Positions 1-6,389 of a stretch of DNA of 64,000 bases are shown here, one piece after another. Source of the DNA: an uncultured Pelagibacteraceae bacterium (GTDB lineage: Bacteria > Pseudomonadota > Alphaproteobacteria > Pelagibacterales > Pelagibacteraceae); the NCBI GenBank assembly GCA_902623785.1, contig CACNVG010000001.1, positions 200,714 to 264,713 of the forward strand. The letters run 5' to 3'. How positions within the stretch are numbered: position 1 is the first letter of the stretch; the number at the start of each line of letters is the position of its first letter. The position numbers and the translations under genes are program-made. The notes below the pieces were generated by a model that did not search any database, was not told where the DNA came from, and worked only from the letters and a program-made list of their open reading frames with translations.

Positions 1-1599
1 AGATGCACCAGCTCGTGCAGAGATAATCATAATTGATAATGAGACCATAAATAACAAGAATACTTTTCCAGTATTATCGATACCTAAAACTGAAATGATT
101 AAAGGAGCCCATGCTAATGGTGGTACAGGTCTGTAAAGTTCAATTAAAGGATCAAAGAAGCCTTTAGCAAATCTATTTAAACCCATAAATAATCCAAGCG
201 GAACTCCAATTAAAATTCCAAAGATAAGTCCTAGAAATACTCTTAAAAATGAATCCCAAATATGTCCGTAAGGAACTGGAATTTTAAATAATTTAAAATC
301 TCCTGTAACAACTTTGAGAACTCTTCCTTTAAAGTTTTGCTCAACTACACCATCTTTAGTGTGAATAGGGTATTCCCCTGGAAGAATATCGGCAATCCAA
401 TCTGGTAAAATAAATCCAATTATTTTACTTACATCCATCATATCAATCCAAAGTAAAGGTATATTTTTGTAACCGACACTTGGTTTTGACATTAAGATAA
501 ATTTATTAAGTGTATCTGATGGTTTAGGCAACCATCTTCCAGAACCTTGCTCAGAGCAACTCGTACCACTAGATACAATTGTTCCCGCAGGAAATAAAAA
601 CATATCTACAAACCTTAATCCACCCTGTTCAGATTTTTGAACATTATCGAATTCAACAATTGCATTTTGCATTTCATTTAATGCATTTGGCGGATAAATA
701 CTTGCAAATTCTATTCTTCTTGCAATCTTTACAATATTTTTTGCAAAGGTAGACGCTACTTCTTCTGTATCATCTAAGCCACCTCTATATTCTTTAATTT
801 TATCCTTTAAAGCTTTAATAGAATTTTTAAATTGTGGATTATGATTTCTTAACTTAAAGAATTTATCGTTAATTATTTCAAGCTCTTTTGCGGCAGCATC
901 AAATTTAAGACCTTTATTAGTAGCTGGAACTAAAGGGACTTCAATTGTGTTTTCTATTGAACCTGTACCAGATTGAACTTTTGTAATACCCCAACCACCT
1001 TCTTCAGCTACCGCTCTAAGTCTCTCATTTTTTTGTTCATCAGTTTCAAATGGGTAATCGTTTTTTTTAAAGTTTGAAGTTAAAAGCCTTATTTCTTCAG
1101 TCATCTCTTTAATCTGAATTTTTGTATCTGTTTCCATTAAATTTTCATTTGTTAATAATGGAATTAACTGTCTTGTCTCGTTTATAAATCCAACTAAAGT
1201 TGTTTTCTGTGGACTACTTAAGTCTGTAGAGCTTTGTATTTCGTTAGTGATTATTTGAAGGTTTTTATTTTCAATTTTTATTATTGAAGTACTTTTAAAT
1301 TCTCTTTCTTCTATTGGAAACTGATACTTTAAACCTAAAAGAGATTCATTAACTTTTGCAACCTGGCACAATTCATTAGCAGATTTAGGGTAAAATCCTT
1401 TAGCTATATCCCAAGAATAATATAACCAAATTAATAGTATCGCACTGCTTCCAACAATAATCCAATGCGTTCCACCTTTAGCTCTTTCAGGGTTTCCAAA
1501 TACAGCATCAACTTTTTCTGTACGAATTAATCTTCTTCCGTAAAGAATACATCCAACAATCGATACTAGTATTAATATTGTAATAAATTGGGTAAACAT
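1..1599 (-). CDS. tauC: TauC-like ABC transporter permease, long N-terminal extension, partial
   Basis: Inner-membrane permease of a taurine/sulfonate-type ABC importer; it starts directly after the tauB stop and runs off the left edge (533 codons visible, 3' end missing). The permease fold begins only near residue 444 (GHIWDSFLRVFLG, then a Gly-rich TM and RPVPPLAWAPL), typical of the TauC/SsuC family. Before it lie two predicted membrane segments (about residues 3-20 and 46-64) and roughly 300 mostly hydrophilic residues, probably periplasmic. Family members are usually about 260-280 aa, so the extension is unusual. The reading frame stays open throughout. Family assignment is confident; the substrate rests on the neighbouring tauA and tauB. 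Confidence 0.85.
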   Translation of the reverse strand, partial: MFTQFITILILVSIVGCILYGRRLIRTEKVDAVFGNPERAKGGTHWIIVGSSAILLIWLYYSWDIAKGFYPKSANELCQVAKVNESLLGLKYQFPIEEREFKSTSIIKIENKNLQIITNEIQSSTDLSSPQKTTLVGFINETRQLIPLLTNENLMETDTKIQIKEMTEEIRLLTSNFKKNDYPFETDEQKNERLRAVAEEGGWGITKVQSGTGSIENTIEVPLVPATNKGLKFDAAAKELEIINDKFFKLRNHNPQFKNSIKALKDKIKEYRGGLDDTEEVASTFAKNIVKIARRIEFASIYPPNALNEMQNAIVEFDNVQKSEQGGLRFVDMFLFPAGTIVSSGTSCSEQGSGRWLPKPSDTLNKFILMSKPSVGYKNIPLLWIDMMDVSKIIGFILPDWIADILPGEYPIHTKDGVVEQNFKGRVLKVVTGDFKLFKIPVPYGHIWDSFLRVFLGLIFGILIGVPLGLFMGLNRFAKGFFDPLIELYRPVPPLAWAPLIISVLGIDNTGKVFLLFMVSLSIMIISARAGAS

Positions 1600-2397
1600 T
1601 TAATTATCTTTCCCCATTATTTCTTCTTCCATGTTCCATATCATGGATAGTATTTCTTCTCGTTTTGATGAAAATTCTTTATTTTTTTTAATTTCTCTTA
1701 AGTCTTCTTTTAAACCCATTTCTGCAAATGGAAGTTTATATTCTTTATGAATTCTGCCTGGCCTTGGTGCCATCACATATAATCTTTCACCCAATAACAA
1801 AGCTTCTTCAACCGAGTGAGTAATTAAGATAATTGTTTTTCCAGTTTCTTTCCAAATTTTTAAAACAAGTGATTGCATCTTTTCTCTAGTTAAAGCATCT
1901 AATGCACCTAAAGGCTCATCCATTAAAATTAAATCAGGATCATTAATTAAACATCTTGCAAGCGCTACTCTTTGCTGCATACCACCTGATAATTGATAAG
2001 TAGGAGTATTTCCAAAACCTTTTAGACCAACTATTTCTAACCACTCATCAACTTTTTTTTGAGTTTCACCTGGATCTTTTTTCTTCATTCTTAATCCAAA
2101 GTTGACATTTTCAGATACAGTTAACCATTCAAACAAAGCACCTTGTTGGAATACCATCCCTCTATCAACCCCAGGACCGTTAATTTCATTTGATCCTAAA
2201 GTAATTGTTCCTGATGTAGGTCGAATAAAACCAGCTGCAATATTTAATAAAGTTGTTTTTCCACATCCTGATGGACCAAGAACTGTTAATAGTTCACCTT
2301 TTTTGATTGTGAAATTTAAATCTTTTAATGCATGAACAGTTTCTCCTTTAGGAGATTTAAAGATCATATTTAGATTTTGAGAAACTAAATCACTCAT
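1600..2397 (-). CDS. tauB: Taurine-type ABC transporter ATP-binding protein
   Basis: Cytoplasmic ATPase that powers the importer formed with the adjacent permease and binding protein. Visible motifs: Walker A GPSGCGKTT at residues 41-49, Q-loop near 84, signature LSGGMQQR at 136-143, Walker B LILMDE at 156-161 with the GALD D-loop after it, and switch His194. Length 265 aa is normal for TauB/SsuB. The stop abuts the permease start at 1599, so the two are almost certainly co-translated. It lies 87 bp after tauA, with a hairpin in the gap that may reduce its expression relative to tauA. The substrate could be another sulfonate or related compound; the neighbouring aminotransferase favours taurine. 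Confidence 0.92.
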   Translation of the reverse strand: MSDLVSQNLNMIFKSPKGETVHALKDLNFTIKKGELLTVLGPSGCGKTTLLNIAAGFIRPTSGTITLGSNEINGPGVDRGMVFQQGALFEWLTVSENVNFGLRMKKKDPGETQKKVDEWLEIVGLKGFGNTPTYQLSGGMQQRVALARCLINDPDLILMDEPLGALDALTREKMQSLVLKIWKETGKTIILITHSVEEALLLGERLYVMAPRPGRIHKEYKLPFAEMGLKEDLREIKKNKEFSSKREEILSMIWNMEEEIMGKDN

Positions 2398-2430
2398 AAC
2401 AAGACCTTACATTAAAATTTGTATAAAAAA

Positions 2431-2463
2431 AATAGGCACCAATTAAAAAAATTGGCGCCTATT
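2431..2463 (-). terminator. Hairpin between tauA and tauB (attenuator or partial terminator)
   Basis: Arms 2431-2444 and 2450-2463 form a 14-bp stem with a five-base loop. In the minus-strand RNA the one non-Watson-Crick position is a G-U pair, and a run of seven U follows, as in an intrinsic terminator. It lies inside the tauA-tauB gap, so it likely stops or pauses part of the transcription after tauA, or protects the tauA mRNA 3' end. Partial read-through is inferred because tauB and tauC have no other evident promoter. Confidence 0.75.
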
Positions 2464-2484
2464 TAATTCTATTTAACCTTATGA

Positions 2485-3426
2485 TTATAAAGGTAAGAAA
2501 CTAGTGTCTACATTTCCTCTTGGTGTTCCCATTCCTTTTAAGAATGCATCAAGATTTCCTTTAGTCATAGATTGCTTAGTCTCTGCTGGTGTTAAAAATT
2601 TGAAACCGCTTAAAGTTTCTTTCATATCACCAACTTTCATTTCAGAAGCTTTAGACATTGAATTCATGTCACTTTTGCCAGCTCTGTATCTGTCATTAGC
2701 TTCATGAGTAACTTCAATAAAAGTTCTTAGCATTTCAGGATTTTCCTTCATGAACTTTGTAGTTACTGAAGTAATATCTATTCCTAAGATACCAGCATCT
2801 CTTGCTTCTTGAACTGTAAGTAATCTTGTTCCAACAGCTGTTGCAGCTTTAATTGAATTACCACCAAATAAACATGCCATTACAACATCACCACTTACTA
2901 ATGCAGCAGCACCTTCTTCAGGGTCCATTTGAATGATATCCATTTTTTTTCTGTCTGCACCAACAACTTTCATACTTTCATCAAAAACGTATTCAGCCAT
3001 TGTTCCTAGTGGTACAGCAACCTTTTTACCTTCAAGTTCAGATGCATTAGCTTTTGTAATGCCTGATTTGTTTGAAGTTACACAAGTTGTTCCACCCATT
3101 CCATATTCCATAGCTATATCTACAAGCTTGATAGGTGCTTTAGATTTAACTGCGTTAATGAAAGGTACTAAACCTTGTGAGTAAGAAATATCGATATCTC
3201 CCGCTAACATAGCGTCAGTCATTGCTCCACCGTTTGTGAAGTTAGTCCACTTAACTGGTACACCTAAAGCTTTAGCAAAATTTTTCTTCTGCATGTCCTC
3301 TAGGTTTGGACTAGGCCATTCTAAAAAGTAAGCAACTCTAACTTCTTTTGCAGCTGAATTAGCAACTGAAATAGTTAAGTTAAGAGCTAAGATACTTCCA
3401 AGAATAAAACTTAGTATTTTTCTCAT
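2485..3426 (-). CDS. tauA: Taurine-type ABC transporter periplasmic substrate-binding protein
   Basis: Periplasmic binding protein (NMT1/TauA-SsuA family, 313 aa) that captures taurine or a similar small solute. The N terminus is a signal peptide: MRKIL, a hydrophobic core, then NSA-A near residue 25. The mature part opens with VRVAYFLEWPSPN and contains the family segments GAMTDAMLAGDIDISYSQG and LDAFLKGMG. The start is supported by a clear AAGGAGAGG ribosome-binding site 6-7 bases upstream on the minus strand. It is first in the minus-strand tau operon, followed by the 2431-2463 hairpin. The divergent aminotransferase at 3606 supports a sulfonated-amine substrate, though polyamine-like or other substrates cannot be excluded. 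Confidence 0.9.
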   Translation of the reverse strand: MRKILSFILGSILALNLTISVANSAAKEVRVAYFLEWPSPNLEDMQKKNFAKALGVPVKWTNFTNGGAMTDAMLAGDIDISYSQGLVPFINAVKSKAPIKLVDIAMEYGMGGTTCVTSNKSGITKANASELEGKKVAVPLGTMAEYVFDESMKVVGADRKKMDIIQMDPEEGAAALVSGDVVMACLFGGNSIKAATAVGTRLLTVQEARDAGILGIDITSVTTKFMKENPEMLRTFIEVTHEANDRYRAGKSDMNSMSKASEMKVGDMKETLSGFKFLTPAETKQSMTKGNLDAFLKGMGTPRGNVDTSFLPL

Positions 3427-3546
3427 TTATTCCTCTCCTTATTTAAATTTATAACCAGCATTTAAGTTGAAAAAAGGAGCAATGTAAATGAAGTTGTTAA
3501 CAGGAATGGGTGTCAAAATAGACTATTCAATTTTTGGTTGTACTGC

Positions 3547-3552
3547 TATAAT
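3547..3552 (+). promoter_or_regulatory. Probable -10 element upstream of the aminotransferase gene
   Basis: A perfect TATAAT lies 53 bp upstream of the aminotransferase start in the 178-bp divergent spacer with tauA. No good -35 is seen at 17-bp spacing, so an activator may be needed. On the opposite strand TTGACA is present at 3516-3511 without a convincing -10. The rest of the spacer 3427-3605 shows no other clear structure. Confidence 0.4.
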
Positions 3553-3605
3553 AGATTTTTATAGTTAATTAATATTAATTAGTCTAAAGATTAGGAATAA
3601 AATAA

Positions 3606-4946
3606 ATGAGTCAAAAACCGTCAATACCAAATTCACTTAATGAACATTGGATGCCGTTTACATCCAATAAAGATTTTAAAGAAAGACCAAGATTAATTAC
3701 TGAAGCTAAAGGTGTTTATTTAAAAAATCATGAAGGCAATACCCAAATAGATGCAAGCTCAGGATTGTTCTGTAATCCTTTAGGTCACGGAAGACAAGAA
3801 ATTATAGATGCAATATCAAATCAATTAAAAACTTTAGACTATGCACAACCGTTCCAACAAGGTTTTGGGGGATCGTTTGAATTAGCTACAAGAATTGCAA
3901 AACACACGCCAGGAAATTTAAACAGAATTTTTTATACAATTTGCGGATCAACTGCAGTTGAAACAGCAATTAAAATTGCAATCGCTTATCATAAAGCAAG
4001 AGGTGAAGGACATAGATTTAGATTTGTTGGAAGAGAAAGAGCTTACCACGGAATGAATATTGGTGCCACTTCAGTTGGTGGAATGATTAACAACGTAAAA
4101 ACTTTTGCAAGTGTATTGATGCCAGGTGTTGTTCATATGAGACATACTCATTTACCAGAACATAAATTTGTTTCTGGACAACCAGATACTGGTGCAAATA
4201 GAGCAGAGGATTTAGAGAGAATTTGTACAAACTTTGGTGCAGAAAACATTGCGGCATGTATTGTTGAACCGATTGCTGGTTCTACTGGAACATTAGTTCC
4301 TCCTAAAGGATATTTACAAAAACTTAGAGAAATTTGTGACAAACATGGAATACTTTTAATTTTTGATGAAGTTATAACTGGGTGGGGAAGAACAGGTTCT
4401 GCTTTCGGTGCACAAGAGTTTGGTGTTACACCAGATATAATGACTATGGCAAAAGCTACAACAAATGGAATTGTTCCAATGGGTGTTGTTGCAAGTAAAG
4501 AAGAAATTTATGACACGATAATGGATGCATCTCCAAAAGGAACAATTGAATTGTTTCATGGTTATACTTATTCAGGTATTCCAATTTCAGTTGCAGCTGC
4601 ATTAGCAGTACAAGATATTTTTGAAAAAGAAGATATTTTTAAAAGAGTAAAAGAATTAGCACCGTACTTCCAAGAAGGTTTGATGTCTTTAAAAGATTTA
4701 GAGGCAGTAGAAAATATAAGAGGTTACGGAATGATGGGTGGAATTGATATGAAGATGGATCAAAAACCTGGAAGAGCTGGACTTACAACTTTCAAACATT
4801 GTTATGATGCTGGTGTAAACTTTAAAGCTACAGGCGACTGTTTAATTATTGCACCAATGTTTATATCTGAGAAAAAACATATTGATGAAATAATTGAAAA
4901 ATTAAGAACTGGTATTAGCAATTATTCTAAAAGTAAGAAAAATTAA
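3606..4946 (+). CDS. tpa: Class III aminotransferase, probable taurine (omega-amino acid):pyruvate aminotransferase
   Basis: PLP-dependent class III aminotransferase, 446 aa. In this family an omega-amine such as taurine is transaminated with pyruvate, giving sulfoacetaldehyde (or a semialdehyde) and L-alanine. Seen: the N-terminal NEHWMPFTSNKDFK typical of omega-amino-acid:pyruvate enzymes, GSTAVETAIK around 114-123 for phosphate binding, FDEVITGWGRTG with Asp254 facing the pyridine nitrogen, and Lys283 (AKATTNG) as Schiff-base lysine. It is divergent from tauABC and 8 bp upstream of alanine dehydrogenase. That context makes taurine the favoured substrate, but beta-alanine, GABA or hypotaurine are alternatives; the sequence alone does not decide. 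No sulfoacetaldehyde acetyltransferase (xsc) is in the window. Confidence 0.85.
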   Translation: MSQKPSIPNSLNEHWMPFTSNKDFKERPRLITEAKGVYLKNHEGNTQIDASSGLFCNPLGHGRQEIIDAISNQLKTLDYAQPFQQGFGGSFELATRIAKHTPGNLNRIFYTICGSTAVETAIKIAIAYHKARGEGHRFRFVGRERAYHGMNIGATSVGGMINNVKTFASVLMPGVVHMRHTHLPEHKFVSGQPDTGANRAEDLERICTNFGAENIAACIVEPIAGSTGTLVPPKGYLQKLREICDKHGILLIFDEVITGWGRTGSAFGAQEFGVTPDIMTMAKATTNGIVPMGVVASKEEIYDTIMDASPKGTIELFHGYTYSGIPISVAAALAVQDIFEKEDIFKRVKELAPYFQEGLMSLKDLEAVENIRGYGMMGGIDMKMDQKPGRAGLTTFKHCYDAGVNFKATGDCLIIAPMFISEKKHIDEIIEKLRTGISNYSKSKKN

Positions 4947-4954
4947 TTTTCTAA

Positions 4955-6073
4955 ATGAAAATTGGCGTTCCTAAAGAAATAAAACCACAAGAAAATAGAA
5001 TTGGATTAACCCCCGAAAGTGTAAAAACTTTAGTAGGTGAGGGTCATGAAGTTTTAGTTGAGAACAATGGTGGATTTGAAGCTGGTTTTGATAATGATCA
5101 ATATACTAAAGCTGGAGCAAAAATTACAAAGACAGCTGGTGATATTTTTAATGATGCAGACATAATAGTTAAGGTTAAAGAGCCTCAAAAAGTTGAAGTA
5201 GATATGTTAAGAGAAAACCAAATTCTTTATACCTATCTTCATTTAGCAGCTGCAAAAGAACTTACTGAAGGATTAATAAAATCTAAAAGCGTTAATATTG
5301 CTTATGAAACTGTAACAGATGATAATGGGAGACTTCCATTACTTGCACCAATGAGTGCAGTTGCTGGTCGTATGTCAGTTCAAGCTGGAGCACATTGTTT
5401 AGAAAAAAATCAAAAGGGCAGAGGTATTTTATTAGGCGGAGCACCAGGCGGTGAGCCAGCAAATGTATTAATTCTTGGTGGTGGAGTAGTAGGAGAAAAT
5501 GCTGCAATTATTGCAACAGGCATGAGAGCTAAAGTTCATATAGTTGATAAGTCTGAGGAAAGATTGAAACAATTAGTTAAAATGTTTGGTGATAAAATTA
5601 TTCCAGAGCAAAGTGATAAAGTTGATTTAAATGAATTAGTTTCTGAAGCTGATTTATTAGTTGGTGGTGTTTTAATACCTGGTGCAGAGGCACCAAAATT
5701 AGTTACCAAAGATATGCTAAAATTAATGAAAAGAGGGTCTGTAATAGTTGATGTTGCAATTGATCAAGGTGGATGCGTTGAAACAAGTAAACCAACTACT
5801 CACGGAGATCCAACATATATAGTAAATGATGTTGTTCATTATTGTGTTGCTAATATGCCGGGGGGAGTTCCTAGAACTTCTACATTTGCGCTTAATAAAG
5901 CAACTCTTCCATACTTAGTAAAATTAGCAAATAAGGGTTATCAAAAAGCTTTAGGAGAAGATAAGAACTTCTTAGCAGGGCTCAATGTTCATAAAGGACA
6001 TGTGACCTATAAAGCTGTTGCAGATGTTTTTGGTCACGAATATGTTAGCGCAGGAGAAGCAATCAAAAATTAG
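4955..6073 (+). CDS. ald: Alanine dehydrogenase
   Basis: NAD-dependent L-alanine dehydrogenase (372 aa, standard length) catalysing alanine + NAD+ to pyruvate + ammonium + NADH. The N-terminal catalytic lobe opens with MKIGVPKEIKPQENRIGLTP and has YTYLHLAA with the expected active-site His. The Rossmann lobe carries VLILGGGVVGENAA near 172-185, and DVAIDQGGCVETSKPTTH and NMPGGVPRTSTFALN follow as in Ald enzymes. It is 8 bp downstream of the aminotransferase, so the pair probably works together: alanine made by transamination is oxidised to regenerate pyruvate and release ammonium. Such Ald-Tpa pairing is known in taurine-dissimilating bacteria. Confidence 0.95.
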   Translation: MKIGVPKEIKPQENRIGLTPESVKTLVGEGHEVLVENNGGFEAGFDNDQYTKAGAKITKTAGDIFNDADIIVKVKEPQKVEVDMLRENQILYTYLHLAAAKELTEGLIKSKSVNIAYETVTDDNGRLPLLAPMSAVAGRMSVQAGAHCLEKNQKGRGILLGGAPGGEPANVLILGGGVVGENAAIIATGMRAKVHIVDKSEERLKQLVKMFGDKIIPEQSDKVDLNELVSEADLLVGGVLIPGAEAPKLVTKDMLKLMKRGSVIVDVAIDQGGCVETSKPTTHGDPTYIVNDVVHYCVANMPGGVPRTSTFALNKATLPYLVKLANKGYQKALGEDKNFLAGLNVHKGHVTYKAVADVFGHEYVSAGEAIKN

Positions 6074-6120
6074 TTGAATAGAATAAAGTTTTAAGTTTAC
6101 TCATTTTATTATATAATCAA

Positions 6121-6180
6121 TGTGTCCTGATTTAGAAAATAACTCTACTTGCTGGGACATTAAATACAACGCTAAAGGAG
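6121..6180 (+). promoter_or_regulatory. SAM-II/SAM-V-like riboswitch candidate
   Basis: P1 stem TGTCCT (6123-6128) pairs with GGGACA (6154-6159) with one G-U pair. The loop begins GATTTA (6129-6134) and ends TTGC (6149-6152); after P1 comes TTAAAT and then GCTAAAGGAG (6171-6180), which contains the ribosome-binding site. These elements, in this order, match the SAM-II crystal-structure RNA as I remember it (GAUUUA, UUGC, UAAAU, GCUAAA) and the marine SAM-V class, where pseudoknot formation hides the Shine-Dalgarno when SAM is bound. Loop length differs from SAM-II. The controlled gene is the 55-codon ORF starting at 6185. Not tested against an Rfam model. Confidence 0.62.
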
Positions 6181-6184
6181 AAAA

Positions 6185-6352
6185 ATGAAAATAATAATAC
6201 AATCAATTAAAAGCTATTTTAAATCAAAAAAGGATAAAGGGTTAGAACCAGTATTCTTTGAGAAAATAGGCGACCAAAAAACATCTAGAGACGAGATGCG
6301 TGATAATTTAATAAAAGCTTTGAAAAAGAATGGCTGGACTATAAAAAAATAA
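6185..6352 (+). CDS. Small 55-aa basic protein of unknown function, riboswitch-linked
   Basis: I do not recognise this protein. ATG at 6185 has an AAGGAG site 4 bases upstream, which is the last element of the putative SAM riboswitch. The 55-residue product is Lys-rich, begins MKIIIQSIKSYFKSKKDKG, has a middle EPVFFEKIGD and a charged, probably helical C-terminal half ending KNGWTIKK. No signal peptide, Cys or clear membrane span is seen. It sits between ald and a dimethylglycine dehydrogenase-like gene; the latter appears to have its own promoter. Coding status is supported by the RBS, the open frame and the controlled leader. A role in sulfur or methyl-group status is inference only. Confidence 0.65.
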   Translation: MKIIIQSIKSYFKSKKDKGLEPVFFEKIGDQKTSRDEMRDNLIKALKKNGWTIKK

Positions 6353-6355
6353 ATA

Positions 6356-6384
6356 TTGGTACAAAAATTGTCCGCTGTTATGAT
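6356..6384 (+). promoter_or_regulatory. Promoter giving a leaderless mRNA for the DMGDH-like gene
   Basis: TTGGTA at 6356-6361, a 17-bp spacer, and TATGAT at 6379-6384. The start codon at 6390 is only five bases after the -10, so transcription would begin at or beside the ATG. There is no Shine-Dalgarno sequence, which agrees with leaderless translation. Confidence 0.6.
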
Positions 6385-6389
6385 GAGTT

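Noticed and set aside
3427-3605. Riboswitch in the tauA/aminotransferase spacer
   Set aside because: No stem or conserved riboswitch core was found; only a -10 and the tauA RBS can be supported.
6185-6352. The small ORF as a non-coding tail of the riboswitch
   Set aside because: It has a well-spaced AAGGAG, an ATG and 55 open codons with ordinary protein-like composition, so coding is the better reading, though unproven.
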